NCBI GenBank assembly: GCA_027924645.1 | Contig: BSBN01000242.1 | Span: 5,332,001 to 5,396,000, forward strand | Length of the DNA stretch: 64,000 bases | Origin: Cunninghamia lanceolata | Taxonomy: Eukaryota > Streptophyta > Pinopsida > Cupressales > Cupressaceae | Direction: 5' to 3' | Shown here: piece by piece, positions 10,745-24,679 of the stretch | Position numbering within the stretch: the first letter of the stretch is position 1 | How the letters are laid out: every line of letters begins with the position of its first letter | Notes under the pieces: generated by a model | Told to the model about the DNA's origin: nothing | The model's database searches: none | The model's input: only the letters and a program-made list of their open reading frames with translations | Program-made: the position numbers and the translations under genes

Positions 10745-12018
10745 TGTTGGAACTAGACAACTGAGAGTGGGGTGAATCAGTTGTCCCACAAAAAACTTTT
10801 CTCCATTAACCTTCTTTATTATCTTACTATCAGATTAGTGATGTAAACATTAAAGCATTAATCAACACACTTGACACCAAGATTTTGATGTGGAAACCTG
10901 GTTAAGGGAAAAACCACAGTGGGGGTTAACCCACAAAATGTGTACCCTGTTTAAAGTACTTAGTAAAATAGAAGGCACATGCCTTCGGGCACACTACCCA
11001 GAGCTCACTACTCAAAAGAGAGGCTCACTGCCTACATAATTTATTTAGAAAGAATTAACTGAGAAATATCATCTACTTCATGCCTGATTCAGTTTCAATG
11101 AATGCTCAAGAACTTTTGCTTTGCCTCAAACTCTTCTTCGCTCCTTTTCTTCTCTGCTTTGCTCCTGATCCTTTTTTTGTATTTTATTTGTTTTGCACAA
11201 GGATGATTTCAATACCTCTTCAACAAGTATTTATATACTTAATCAACCTTGGAATGATCAACAAGGTTGGCTAGACTTGATGTGGATCATCACACTATCG
11301 GTCAAACACAACTAAGACTTGAATCTGCTTCTACAACCACTCCACACTTGATAAACTATTTTTAAGGCATCCACAACAGGCTAGGAACATCCAGTTGGCC
11401 AAGACTGGGTAGAACATCAACCTTAAGAAGAAATCTTCAATCAATAAGCTCAAACCTCAATGCGGACCTCTAACATAGTAGCCATACAATCTAGAGACCT
11501 CCACAAGCACATTGAATTCATCAATAATATCCATTCTAAACCAAATTATCAAAAGCAATTGAATCTTCATCTGGAACCTCAAGAACACTCTCTACCATGA
11601 CTGTCAAACTAGAAGGATAGCTTGCAGACCTCTAAACCACAAACCACTAGTGTTGATGATACACATTGACTTCCCAAACATGCCTTCAGATCCGCAAATC
11701 ACAATTTTATATTACCAAAGCAATCCAGACCTCTTTCCTGTCACTCTATCTTTCTTGAGTATTGTAGGAACTAGTTATACTCAGATGGCCATAACTCCTT
11801 CAAATATTCATGTGGACTTCTCAAATCTTAACTAGAGAAATCTATGACTATCCTCTACACAGCCACATGATCCACATTCATTAATTATCATTAATTTTCT
11901 CAATATCCTCAACAGTCCGGTCTTCTATGCAGACAACAAAACAGGATATAGTTGACACCAATGGCAACAAGGATATGTTGACATCAATGACAACCCACTT
12001 AAGCACATATTTGCAATA
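10745..12018 (-). repeat. Copia-A 5' LTR
   Basis: It aligns along its length with 4926-6207. The outer end reads TTGCAATA where the other LTR has TTGCAACA, a C-to-T change in the terminal CA. Confidence 0.9.
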
Positions 12019-12195
12019 GTTGATTGTACTGTTGTATGTGAAGAGGAATAGGTGAGAAGGCTTTGGAGGAGGATGGTATACAGTGAAACTAAATTGATAA
12101 GAATCGAATTGAGCAAAGAACACCAATGTTAGAAAAGCATGACGATGATTTCAAAATGATTGTGGAAGAAGAGGAAAAAGAACATCAGCAGATGA
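12019..12195 (+). pseudogene. TA1 unit 3 reading frame, 3' end after Copia-A
   Basis: It starts with the right copy of the TSD (GTTGA) and continues the TA1 protein (DCTVVCEEE, then WRRMVYSETKLIR) to a TGA near 12195. The tryptophan in EEEWVRR has become TAG. Together with 4248-4920 it is the third copy of this unknown protein. Confidence 0.6.
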
Positions 12196-12255
12196 GTTTG
12201 TTTGGTAGCCTCATCTGCAGGAGCACATGCTTCCTTTTTTGTCTCCTGAGGAGTT

Positions 12256-12888
12256 TGATGCAGGAGCATCGCATTCCTATCTTTTAGTTAGTTTGTTCTC
12301 TGCCTTGTGGCAAATATGATAGTTAGTATGTGTCAGTTTTCTTCTGTTATTTTGTATTGAGTTCCTTGCCCCCAGATCACATCCTGTTGATATTTAGACA
12401 ATAACAATACTTTCTAAACTATTTTTATTTTCTAGCAATCAAAGAAACCGGTGCTAATGACTTGGAAGTTAGTAGGAATTCATTGGAAGTCATTGTGGAG
12501 GGTCAGTTTGTAAAGGTCATTGGGGAGCCTATGAATAAAAGAAAAAGCAAAATGTAGAAGTAGCGATAGAGAGAACATAAGGAGAGGGGATAACCATGTA
12601 ACCTGGTCACATAGGAAAACATTTAATATATGTAACTGCCGAAGACAATCAATAAATAAATTTTTAGTTTGAGATTAGTTTCTTTTGGGTCTCTTGTGGT
12701 TGATACTATTGATTGTCTAATTCATTCTTTGATTCATATTCCCTGTTCTGGTCATTGCATGAGAGTTAATGAGTTTAGAGGAATCACATTGATTTTGCAT
12801 TCTTTCTATCCTTGTTTATTGTTGTTAGGCATTTCCGTCTGGGATTGATTAGAAGGGACTGTTTAAGTATTGTAGGTCGGTGCTATCA
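12256..12888 (+). repeat. TA1 LTR 4 (right end of array)
   Basis: It starts TGATGCAGGAGCATC after CTGAGGAGTT and ends GGTGCTATCA at the exact junction with TA2 sequence. CTTGA (12889-12893) would be its TSD, but the partner lies outside the window. Confidence 0.85.
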
Positions 12889-14223
12889 CTTGATGCTGAA
12901 AGGGATGCAAATTATTGTGTGATAAGTTGTTGCCTTCTATATTCCATTTCATGGATACTTGGTGTTAGGCCACAAGGAAGACATGTGTTGCCTAATCGAT
13001 CATGAACTCGTGATCATCTTATATTGATTGACCTTTAGGTCTAGCATAGTTAAGAGTTGAAGTGGTGTTGCAAGTAGTCTTGTACCTTGTTGGTGAGTTG
13101 TAGTAGTTGTAGATGCCCTCCTAGTGAGTAGCAAGTTGCTAAGTCTTGCAAGATGGAAGTGCATGAGTTGTTAGAAGGTAAGGTTAGATTCTTCCCTCTA
13201 AGAACCTATTTGGTTGATCTTAGTTTTGGTAGTAAAGAGCTTGAGTGTTATAGAAACCTTCTCTTTTAGGAGTGAAACATGAGGAAGTACCTCATGTGGG
13301 GAAACCGTGTCTAGAATTGAGGCATGCTTTTGATCAAGATAAAGGTGCGGTAGTGATGCCTATAACCTTTTTGAGTGAAATTTTCATGAACCTTGAGCCC
13401 TTTTGTTGTAGGTTGTCGCTGAGGAAGGAATGTTGAGAGAGTAATCTCTTCTGTGTAATTCTCCTTGAGAATGGGTATGGTGGCCTTGTGAGTATTCTTA
13501 TACTTAGTAGATATCTTGACAGATTATCCTAGCATAGTTGTGGTCCTGAGTTTTTGCGCCATTTGACTAGAGCATCTTGTCCTTGGAGTAGTAGTTGAAG
13601 GATGGAGTGCCGTAGTCTCATAGGAGTTGTATGCACAATAGTTGGTGTACCTATGGAGATTTGTTTTGTTGTCGACCTAGTGTTGTATTGGAGGACTAAT
13701 CTTTTGATATTATATTGTGTTACCATTAGATTGCATGTGCATTGTGATGCCGATTCATGCTTATATTTATGTCTATGATGAACTATGATTTATGCCTCAT
13801 TTTGCATGCATAACAGATGTGATTATTATCCTTATGATAGAATGAATGCAATTGAGTGGTAGTTATACCATGTGTTGGATTATATACATTGTATTGGCAG
13901 TTGTGCCATGTGAATTGGTTGATTGATTATATACTTGAATTTTTCTTGATAGACGCAAAGTTAAGATCATAATAAAAATATTATTCAGTATAAGGTCGAG
14001 TAGGACCAATATTTTGTGGATAGTGCCACATGGGAAGATGCAGAAGAGATAGACAAATATTTTTCTCATTTGAGGATTTAGTAGAGATTCTTTTATAGTA
14101 GAGATACTTTGTTTGATTTGATGATACCTTATTGATACTTAATTGTTATAGTGATATACTTTTATTATTCCAGTATGTGTGTAATAAGACATCGGGATGA
14201 TGTCTCTTCCTAGTGGGGAAGGA
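12889..14223 (+). repeat. TA2 internal region, 3' segment (left copy)
   Basis: It is non-coding and aligns with 23143-24765 apart from the LINE insertion there. It ends in CCTAGTGGGGAAGGA, the polypurine tract. Confidence 0.8.
14213..14223 (+). promoter_or_regulatory. TA2 polypurine tract before LTR A
   Basis: GTGGGGAAGGA lies directly before TGTCACATC; the same tract occurs at 17550-17560. Confidence 0.75.
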
Positions 14224-14851
14224 TGTCACATCTCATTTTTGGACCTTATTATAATTTAGATTATTAGACATTTTACTATGCTTGATTTATTATGAGTGAT
14301 TTCACGTGTGTGAAAAGTAACTTTCATGAATGTTATAAATGCGCGATTTTGAAAGTCGATTTAATAATTGAATATTATTGGTACAATTATGGATGTACAT
14401 TTTGTTTTTCTTTGGCTATGATTTTGGGGAACTAACCTATTAATGAAAATCTAAGTGCGACTAAGTGCAGGGGAAATGTTGAAGATGAGAACATGGCTAA
14501 GGTAGAGATGTTCTAGCCACCCAATAAGAACTTGTAGGATGGATAAATTTGATGCACACACACACTCACATAGTTTCATATCATATTGCTTCATAGAAAG
14601 GTTTTATTGTGCATCGTTATGTGGTTGCTAATTGTGTTGAGCATGTTATATGTTAAATGAATGTGTTTGATGTTTAATGTTTAGCTAGGTATATGCATCG
14701 TCGTTGCTATGAAATGTTCTTTAAATTTATAGAAGTTCGCCAAGTATGTGATATTACGATCTTTTGACTTAGATATATTGGAATTGCATGAGTTAACTAC
14801 TTTGTATTATCAATAATTATTCGATGTGTTTTTCTTTATTTAAATAATTTG

Positions 14852-14894
<43 letters not shown>

Positions 14895-16602
14895 TCCTTT
14901 GTTATATTTGTGAATATTCCTTGTTAAACTTAAAAATAAATATCTATTAACAAAGATAAATATATAATATTAAAAATATATAAAATATTATAAATAGAGA
15001 TCTAAAAATATTAATAATCTTATCATGCAAAATTGGGAGCGGTAGTAAAAAAGAATTTATTTATTTTTGAACAAAAAATCTATTGTACGAAATGTCAAAA
15101 AGCATGCAAAACTGGAGGTAACGGAAGTTAAATCAATAAAAGGCTCGTTCTATAATTACAATGGGAGATAGAGAATGTATTATGTAAAAAGAGAGAAGGC
15201 ATGAAAAAGGATATACAATTCCAGGGAGCAATAAAAAGGAAGATAAGATTAGTAATCATCCTTATCTTTGAATGTCAGAAGGTGAGAAGAGAGCACAGAG
15301 AGGAAAGAGAGACTAGCACCAGGAAGCAGGAATCGACCCTTGAGCAAGCGGGTGAAATTGGGTATTTTTTTCTTAGATGAATATTGCAAAAGTTGCTATG
15401 TATACTATTAAAAATTATGTTCTGTTGTTAGCCTTCATATTATCTTCCTCTAGCTTATTTGAATACTCTTAGTGATCGGGTTGTTGTTCACCATTTATAC
15501 CTTGTCTATTTGACCTATTGCCTTGAATGATTCTTGTCGGCCTGTGAATGGTTTCTTTTATTCCATGTTAGACGGGATGTGTAGAAGTATTCATGTTTTA
15601 GATAATCCTCAACTATATCTCATGCATGACTCAACGACTTTTATACTTTGCATTGGTTGGAATTATGTTGGCTTGTTTTTAGATTTCTTTATCTGCCATT
15701 CTTGAATTTTGAATGCCCTGAATTAATTATTGACTGTGTTCTTTTAGCTGGTTATAGATGCATTTAGTGGCCTTCCTTGTGTTTAGTGGTCATCTTTATG
15801 TTTTAATTAGCCTGAAATTATTGTTGGTGTGGCTTCTATATTCCGAAATGGCCTTTTCTTGCTCTCTATTATTATTGAAACGGCTTCTGACTTAAAATAG
15901 TCTATGTGCTTTTATTTTATCCCTCTCTCCTTATATGGAATGACCTACTTGTTTTTTTTAACGGCTTATTATATTACATGTATGTGATTTTTCTTTAAAT
16001 TAGCCACTATTCTTATAAATAGCAGACCAATAACCTTCTGGTCAAATAAAAAAATATAAATTAAAAGGTGTTATTAGACTAAGATTGGCACCAGGTGGAA
16101 CTTTTTGATGACTAATATCAATTTTATCAGCTTATATTCTTCTTAGTGATCTTTTTACCTATATCCTCCTATCACAGTTTAATCCCTGTCGTTACTGTTT
16201 ATTTATTTCTATCACATATTTATTGAATCCTGTAGTTATTATTTTAATCACTGTCACTATTGTATGTTTTATATCTGTTGCAGCTTTATTATTTTCCTAT
16301 CGCAGACTATTGTTTATTTCCTATCGCAAACTATTGTTTATGTCCTGTCGCAGTTCTTTTTATCTCTATCGCTACTGGTTACTTTGTCCCTATAATTGTT
16401 GTATGTTTTTATCTTTGTCACAACAAACTTTATTTATTGAACCATTTTTTACTTCATCCCTTGGCTAGAATCAGTCCATGTAGCTTGTTTTGCTATTCCT
16501 GTAGCTTATTCTGCTTGTTTCCTATAGCAGAATTAACTTACTCTTGTAGAAAACAACAAGGTGCCTATAGAAGCTATAGATTAAATATTTGACTGACTAT
16601 TT
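14224..16602 (+). repeat. TA2 LTR A, truncated at its 3' end
   Basis: It matches LTR B from 17561 to about 19852, then jumps at a run of T to internal sequence equivalent to 21367. About 1.36 kb of LTR end, the primer-binding site and 150 bases of internal DNA are missing. It has a (TA)n tract at about 14857-14891, and two copies of a 22-bp repeat (TTCCTATCGCA(G/A)ACTATTG) at 16302-16346 where B and C have one. Confidence 0.8.
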
Positions 16603-17560
16603 TTTAGGGTTAGATAGACCCTGGTGGTTGCCTAGAAGTTGCTTATTTGTGTTTACCTTCTTGATGTCTTGAAGGAAGGAATGTTGAGAGAGTCCTTTTG
16701 TTGCGAGTAGTCCCTGAGGAAGGAATGTTGAGAGGGTAATCTCTTATGTGTAATTCTCCTTGAGAATGGGTATGGTAGCCTTGTGAGTATTCTTAGACTT
16801 AGTAGATAGCTTGAGAGGTTATCCTAGCATAGTTGTGGTCCTAAGTTTTTGCAAACTTGACTTGCTTGTAGTTGGTAGCGCCGTTTGACTAGAGTGTCTT
16901 CTCCCTATAGTAGTAGTTGAAGGATTAAGTGGCGTAGTCTCAGAGGAAATGTATGCACAATGGTTGGTTATGACCTAGTTGGTGTACCTATGGAGATTTG
17001 TTTTGTTGTCTACCTAGTGTTGGATTGGAGGATTGATGTTTTGATATTATATTGTATTACCATTAGATTGCATGTGCATTGTGATATTGATTCATGCTTA
17101 TATTTATGTCTATGATGAACTATGATTTATGCCTCATTTCGCATGCATAATAGATGTGATTATTATCCTTATGATAGAATGAATGCAATTGAGTGGTAGT
17201 TGTACCATGTTTTGGATTATATACATTGTATTGGCAGTTGTGCCATTTGAATTGGTTGATTGATTATATACTCGATTTTTTCTTGATAGACACAAAGTTA
17301 AGAGCATAATAAAGATATTATTCAGTATAAGGTCGAGTAGGACTAATTTTTTGGGGATAGTGCCACATGGGAAGATGCAGAAGAGATAGACAAATCTTTT
17401 TCTCATTTGTGGATTTAGTAGAGATTCTTTTATAATAGAGATACTTTGTTTGATTTGATGATACCTTATTGATACTTGATTGTTATAGTGATATACTTTT
17501 ATTATTTCAATATGTGTGTAATAAGACATCGAGATGATGTCTCTTCCTAGTGGGGAAGGA
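16603..17560 (+). repeat. TA2 internal remnant between LTRs A and B, rearranged
   Basis: About 70 bases match 21371-21437. A 20-base piece (AAGGAATGTTGAGAGAGT) follows, then sequence matching 23650-24765. The 20-base piece is repeated 46 bases later, so the junction carries a short templated duplication. No coding sequence is present. Confidence 0.75.
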
Positions 17561-20500
17561 TGTCACATCTCATTTTTGGACCTTATTATAATTTAGATTC
17601 TTGGACATTTTACTATGCTTGATTTACTTTGAGTGATTTCACGTGTGTGAAAAGTAACTTTCATGAATGTTATAAATGCACGATTTTGAAATTCGATTTA
17701 ATAATTGAATATTACTAGTACAATTATGGATGTACATTTTGTTTTGATTTGGCTATGATTTTGGGGAACTAACCTATAATGAAAATCTAAGTGTGATTGA
17801 GTGTAGGGGAAATGTCAAAGATGAGAACATGGCTAAGGTAGAGATGTTCTAGCCGCCCGACAAGAAATTATAGGATGGATAAATCTGATGCACGCACACA
17901 CTCACATAGTTTCATATCATATTTCTTTAATGAAAAGTTTTATTGTGCATTGTTATGTGGTTGCTAATCATGTTGAGCGTGTTATATGGTAAATGAATGT
18001 GTTTGATGTTTAATGTTTAGTTAAGTATATGCATCGTCGTTGCTACAAAATGTTCTTTACATTTATAGAAGTTGGCCAAGTATGTGATATTACATTCTTT
18101 CGACTTAGATATATTGGAATTGCATGAGTTAATTACTTTATATTATCAATAATTATTAGATGTGTTTTTCTTTATTTAAATAATTTGATTAATAAATATT
18201 CCTTGTTAAACTTAAAAATAAATATCTATTAACAAAGATAAATATAAAATATTAAAAATATATAAAATATTATAAATAGAGATCTAAAAATAATAATAAT
18301 CTTATCATGCAAAATTGGGAGTGGCAGCAAAAAAAGAGTTTATTTATTTTCAAACAAAAAATCTATTGTACGAAATGCCAAAAAGCATGCAAAACTGGAG
18401 GTAACTGAAGTTAAATCAATAAAAGGCTTGTTCTAAAATTACATAGGGAGATAGAGAAGGTATTATGTAAAAAGAGAGAAGGCACGACAAAGGATATACA
18501 ATTCTGGGGAGAGACAAAAAGGAAGACAAGATCAGTAATCAACCTTATCTTTCAGCATTAGAAGGTGAGAAGAAAGAACAGAGAGTAAAGAGAGACTAGT
18601 GTTAGGAAGTAGGAATTGACCCTTGAGCAAGCGGGTGAAATCGGGTATTTTTTTCTTAGATGAATATTGTAAAAGTTGCTATGTATACTATTAAAAATTA
18701 TGTTCTGTTGCTGGCCTTCATATTATCTTCCTCTAGCTTATTTGAATACTCTTAGAGATCAGGTTGTTCACCATTTATACCTTGTCTGTTTGACCTATCA
18801 CCTTAAATGATTCCTATCAACCTACAAATGGTTTCTTTTATTCCATGTTAGATGGCCTATGTAGAAGTATTCATGTTTTAGATACTCTTCAACTATGTCT
18901 GATGCATGACTCAACGACTTTTATACTCTGTGTTGGCTAGAATTATGTTGGCTTGTTTTTAGATTTATTTATCTACCATTCTTGAATTTTAAATGCCCTG
19001 AATTAATTATTGACTATGTTCTTTTAGTCAGTTACAAATGCATTTAGTGGCCTTCCTTGTGCTTAGTGGTCATCTTTATGTTTTAATCAGCCTGAAATTA
19101 CTATTGGTGTGGCCTGTGTATTCCAAAATGGACTTTCCTTGCTCTCTATTATTATTGAAACGACTTCTGACTTAAAATAGTCTATGTACTTTTATTTTAT
19201 CCCTCTCTCCTTATATGGAATGACCTGCTTATTTTTGAGCAGCTTATTATATTACATGTCTGTGATCTTTCTTTAAATTAACCACTATTCTTATAAATAG
19301 CAAACCAATAACCTTCTGGTCAAATAAAAAAATATAAATTAAAAGGTGTTATTAGACTGAGATTGACGCTAGGTGGAACTTTTTGATGACTAATATCAAT
19401 TTTAACAGCTTATATTCTTCTTAGTGACCTTTTTAGTACCTATATCCTCCTGTCACACTTTAATCCATGTCGCTTCTGTTTATTTATTTCTATTGCAGAT
19501 TTATTGAATCCTGTAGTTGTTATTTTAATCACTATCACTGCTGTATGTTTTGTATCTATTGCAGCTTTACTATTTTCCTGTCGTAGACTATTGTTTATGT
19601 CCTGTCGCGGTTCTTTTTATCTCTATCGCTGTTGTTACTTTGTCCCTATAATTGTTGTATGTTTTTATCTTTATCACAGCAATCTTTATTTACTGAGGCT
19701 AGAATCAGTCCATGTAGGTTGTTCTGTTGTTCATGTAGCTTATTCTATTGTTCCTGTAGCTTGTTCTACTTATTTCCTGTAGCAGAATTAACTTACTCTT
19801 GTAGCAAACAACAAGGTACCTATAGAAACTATAGATTAAATATTTGACCGAATATTTTATTAATGCCTACACTTAAATGTATTTTGGCCCTTATGAAGTT
19901 GTAAATTATTTATTTATCTTCTTAAAATCCCTATTGCCACCTCACTTGAGTGGAATTATAAACTTGCTTGGGGATTGAAATTCATAGTTTTAGATTCATA
20001 TGGGATATATATGAAAGATATATGGGATAAAGAATATACCTAGTTTTATTGTTTACATGCGTAACTTGAATGTATCAATGTAGCAGAGACAAGATATATC
20101 TATTCAACCTTCCTTCTTATGTTGTCACCTAAAGATGTTTAATTGGCAATATGACGTTAAACTATATACATACATATCTACATAAATTCTTGTCATCATT
20201 TGTTGTATGAAGTCATTAACTAGCTTGTTGTTATTCAATTCCAAATTTAGCTTTATCTGAGAAATTATGAGTAAAACATAAGTTAGGGATTATAACTAGT
20301 TTATCCACTTTCTATGTATATCTTGAATGATTAAACGAACTCTTTGTTAGAAATATTGTTTGAAACCTAATCTAGTTGATTGAGCAAGAGTAAAGAATGT
20401 ATAGATGTATCTAGGCGAAAGTATGTAGACACAAGATTCTTTTGAGGTAATTAAGAATGGAATGAGTTATCTTTAGTTTATGTCTTATTTATGCATCTTG

Positions 20501-21213
20501 AATAAACATATGCTTAAGCCTTTTCATTAGAATTATTTCTTGAAAGAGAATTCATTTTGATTGTACAAAATAAAAGAAATAGTTTTCTTTGAAAAGAAGG
20601 TAGTTTCTCTTTTGTGTGTGTTTGGGGTTACTTCTTGGGCTAGGATGCCGAATGTGGGTAAACAGAGATGGCTTTTTCTCTATTCAGGATTTGACCTTAA
20701 ACTATCTTATATGCTTGGCCAAGCTGGGAATTCATTGAAATAGAAGAATATTTATCTAGTAAAACTTTATTTATATATATCTCTGCCACATCCTATTGTG
20801 AGACATTTGCACGTCATCATTTATATTTGCATTTAGACTTCAGGTTGCATCGGATGTTCCCTCCTGTCAGTTGTTTACAAGTTGCTAGACATTTCGTGTA
20901 GGGTTGGGTTTCCTTCATGTCATCAAGGGATCTAGGGAAGTGCAGGTGGCGGCTGAAGATTGTGATTAATTTATTATTCTTATATTGTACTTGATTATTG
21001 TACCTTGTAATTATCATTGGATGATTTATGACAAGAAAGCCAAATGGATATTGTATATTCTTTATAGTGCTAACACCTAGATTAAGCACATGATTTGTAA
21101 GATTTAATGATACCATTGATTAATGTTTATGAGATCTATCTTTTTACTTTAATTCATGTAAATAAGTAGATTATTTACTTTAGCAACTTTTGTTATGGAA
21201 TGCATACTTTACA
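17561..21213 (+). repeat. TA2 LTR B (3.65 kb)
   Basis: It starts TGTCACATCTC and ends ACTTTACA, 2 nt before the primer-binding site. It lacks the (TA)n tract and adjacent bases seen in A and C. No gene is present; short open stretches here are not conserved as protein between B and C. Confidence 0.85.
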
Positions 21214-21215
21214 TT

Positions 21216-21227
21216 TGGTATCAAAGC
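21216..21227 (+). promoter_or_regulatory. TA2 primer-binding site
   Basis: TGGTATCAAAGC has one mismatch to the tRNA-Met type site and lies 2 nt after LTR B. Confidence 0.8.
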
Positions 21228-24200
21228 ACTGTTCTAGCATTGGGAGCTCTGGGTGTGTGTTGCTCAGTTTGTTCGAGCTTGTGTGGATCCTTGTGTGTTG
21301 GTATCTAGTGAGTAGCATGTGCCTTCTTTTGTTATGTCTTCCTTGCATGTGTGTTAAGGAATTTGTTTTTAGGGTTAGATAGACCCTTGTGGTTGCCTAG
21401 AAGTTGCTTATGTGTGTTTTCCTTCTTGATGTCCTGAAGGCTTGGCATAAGCCTTTGTAGTGTATGAACGTACTTGAGTGACCTTTGTAGGGTCATGTTC
21501 ATGCTTATGTGACCACTTTTGATAGTGGAGTTATGAGAACCTTGTGTGAAAGAAAATTCTATGTTCTTGAGTATGATTGAACTTAATTTACTCGTTTAAG
21601 AGTTATACATTAGTATGCAAAAGATTATGTTTGATCATATGCTTGTCATATTTTATTAATTGCCTCTGCCTGGGGAATGGTAAATGCTTGTTTGAAATGC
21701 ATATTGCATTATCTTATTGAGAGCATGTCCCTGTGTATGGATTCATTATGTGGTTGTAAGAAGATAGTATTGCATTACATCATTAAGATAAAGAGGAAAA
21801 AGGGTTGTGAAAAGAGTCATTGGCATAGTCCTTGTGATGTTGAGGTATTAAGAATCATGAGTGAATTAGCAAACCCTATATCTTGTGACTTTGAGATGTG
21901 AATTCCCTGTTTGTCATCATGTTGTGAAGAAATTTGGTCTCATGTGAATGTTGCATTAATGCATTATCTATATGCTTGGTGAATCCTCATTTGGTGAGAA
22001 ATATTAATCACTGCTGGTGGTGAGATTGATGTGTTAAGATATCTTGGGTTGTGAACTTGATTGTGTCCTAGCATGATCTTGGTTGCTGGATGTTACTAGA
22101 GTATGATTGTGTGTGTCTTTGCATGAGGATTATGATTCCCTTGAATGGGATGCAACCTTTGTTGTTGGGCATCTTGAGTGATGTCTGTGTGGTTAAGTAG
22201 AAATGATCTTATGTTATAGATGTGTTTGGAGTCTTAGAGGACTCATTTGGTTAGTGTGATTGAGTGTGTTCTCTTACTCACCTCAGTTTGGGATCCAGGG
22301 ATAGTGTAGCATTGTACTCCCTCTCTAGTGGCTAGAATTAGTCACAAAGTTCATGTAATGTGGAACTTTTGAATTTTCAAATTTTATTCATTTGACTTTG
22401 GTAATTTCTCTAAACATTGTAAGGACCAACATTGAAAATTTTATTCTTATTTATGAAAAAGTATAGCCATCAAAAATTTGATATTTGCTTATCTTGTGAC
22501 CTTGATGGTCATGTTTTGATTTATTGTTGAAATTGCGCACATTTTATGCCTTATTGTTGGAATTGACATTTTCTTTTCTTTAGAATTTATTTTTTTATTT
22601 ATTATTGATGGCTAAGCTTGAATGTTTTAGTTGGTCATGTATCATGTTATGTTCTCTATCATGTCCATAATAGGGCTTTGATGGATTGTATAAGGGAGTA
22701 GGATGTGGGAATATACGGTTTCGTGGTGTGCGTGTTACTAAGAGATTTGGTAGATTGAATTCATTAATTGTTGTTAGATGCAATAAACATTGTTTGAAGT
22801 GTTGAGGAAGTTCTAAAATGGATTTTTGTGTCACTATGGATCACTTGATATGAGTTGAATTTTGTATGAGATTAAATGTTTTTCTTATGTGAACAAGATG
22901 TAGAGTGCTCGTTGGATTGGTTCTTGCTTTTTGAGTGTTGTGTTGGTGGGTCCTTTGTTTGAGAGCTTCATAAACTACACTCATGTTCTGACATAGCATA
23001 GGGTGAGATGGAACTTTAGTTAGTGCATAAGCACATAATGTATATTTATGGTATTATAGTTGTCTTCTTACTTTTGTGAGTTTTCAACCTTGGGAATTTG
23101 GTTGTTTCAGAAGTTTTTCCTTAGTAGTCAGAGGTTTCCTAGCTTGATGCTGAAAGGGATGCAAATTCTTGTGTGATAAGTTGTTGCCTTTTATATTCCA
23201 TTTCATGGATACTTGGTGTTAGGCCACAAGGCAGCTATGTGTTGCCTAATCGATCATGAACTCGTGATCATCTTATATTGATTGACCTTTAGGTTTAGCT
23301 TAGTTAAGAGTTGAAGTGGTGTTGCGAGTAGTCTTGTACCTTGTTGGTGAGTTGTAGAAGTTGTAGATGCGCTCCTAGTGAGTAGCAAGTTGCTAAGTCT
23401 TGCTTGATGGTAGTGCTTGTGCTATTAGAAGGTGAGGTTAGATTCTTCCCTCTAAGAATCTATTTGGTTGATCCTAGTTTTGGTAGTAAAGAGCTTGAGT
23501 GTTATAGAAACCCTTTCTTTTAGGAGTGAAATGTGAGGAAGTACCTCATGTGGGGAAACTGTGTCTAGAGTTGAGGCATGCTTTTGATCAAGATAAAGGT
23601 GCGGTAGTGATGCCTATAACCTTTTTGAGTGAAATTTTCATGAAATTTGAGTCCTTTTGTTGCAGGTAGTCCCTGAGGAAGGAATGTTGAGAGAGTAATC
23701 TCTTATGTGTAATTCTCCTTGAGAATGGGTATGGTAGCCTTGTGAGTATTCTTAGACTTAGTAGATATCTTGAGAGGTTATCCTGGCATAGTTGTGGTCC
23801 TAAGTTTTTGCAAACTTGACTTGCTTGTAGTCAGTAGCATCGTCTGACTAGAACATCTTCTCCCTGTAGTAGCAGTTGAAGGATGGAGTGGCGTAGTCTC
23901 AGAGGAGTTGTATGTACAATGGATGGTTATGACCTAGTTGGTACACCTCTAAAGATTTGTTTTGTTGTCGACCTAGTGTTGGATTGGAGGACTAATCTTT
24001 TGATATCATATTGTCTTACCATGAGATTGCATGTGTATTGTGATGTTGATTATGTCTATGATGAACTATAATTTATGACTCATTTGGCATGCATAAGAGA
24101 TGTGATTATTATCCTTATGATAGAATGAATGCAATTGAGTGGTAGTTGTACCATGTGTTGGATTGTATGCATTGTATTTGTAGTTGTGCCATGTGAATTG

Positions 24201-24430
24201 GTTGATTGATTATATACTTTGATTTTTTCTTGATAGAAGCAAAGTTAAGAGCATAATAAAGTTATTATTCAATATAAGGTCAAGTAGGAGCAATATTTTG
24301 TGGATAGTACCAATGGGAAGATGCAAAAGAGATAGACAAATCTTTTTCTCATTTGAGGATTTAGTAGAGATTCTTTTATAGTAGAGATACTTTGTATGAT
24401 TTGCTAATACCTTATTGATACTTGACTGTT

Positions 24431-24679
24431 TTCATAATTAATAAGCTACAAACTACGGTGCAGGTCCCTAAAACAAAAACCCAGAGGGTAGAAAAATAGG
24501 CCACAGGCTACCAACAACACTAAAACAATAGATTAACAGTAGCAGTACATAATAGTATTAGCAGAGAACAAAAGCTAGGAAACTAAACAAAATAGAAGCC
24601 TAATTAAGTAGTTCTTTCCAGTCATCGTTCAGGAAATTTAGTAGCTCCTCCTTACTCACTTTCATCACCTCCTTGCTCA
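24431..24679 (-). mobile_element. 5'-truncated LINE-like insertion (249 bp)
   Basis: It is absent from the other two TA2 copies and is flanked by CTTGACTGTT (24421-24430) and CTTGATTGTT (24680-24689), a 10-bp TSD with one change. Read on the minus strand, it has an open frame ending EELLNFLNDDWKELLN and a TAG, then about 165 bases of trailer ending TTAATTATGAAAA. A coding end, a 3' trailer with a short A-rich tail and a long TSD fit a severely truncated non-LTR retrotransposon. Confidence 0.6.

Larger units (their letters stand above)
4926..12018 (-). mobile_element. Copia-A: full-length Ty1/copia retrotransposon (7.1 kb)
   Basis: Two LTRs of 1282 and 1274 bp flank one gag-pol region read on the minus strand. 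The pol order is protease, integrase, RT, RNase H, which is the Ty1/copia order. Primer-binding site, polypurine tract and a 5-bp TSD (GTTGA) are all visible. The coding region keeps one long phase from 10688 to about 8700 and a second to 6544. There is thus one frameshift plus several stops, and the element is structurally complete but dead. It inserted into TA1 unit 3 after the array existed. Confidence 0.95.
1..12888 (+). mobile_element. TA1: head-to-tail LTR retroelement array with four LTRs and three internal regions
   Basis: The same 1.86-1.88 kb unit starts at about 1, 1861 and 3737, and a fourth LTR ends at 12888. Each unit is an LTR, a tRNA-Met type primer-binding site, an internal region with one broken reading frame, and a G-rich tract before the next LTR, so neighbouring units share LTRs. 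The left end lies outside the window. The right end is precise: sequence after 12888 (CTTGATGCTGAAAGGG) also occurs uninterrupted at 23143, inside TA2, which shows TA1 inserted into a TA2 internal region. The third internal region is split by Copia-A. No RT, integrase or RNase H is present, so the family looks non-autonomous. Confidence 0.85.
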
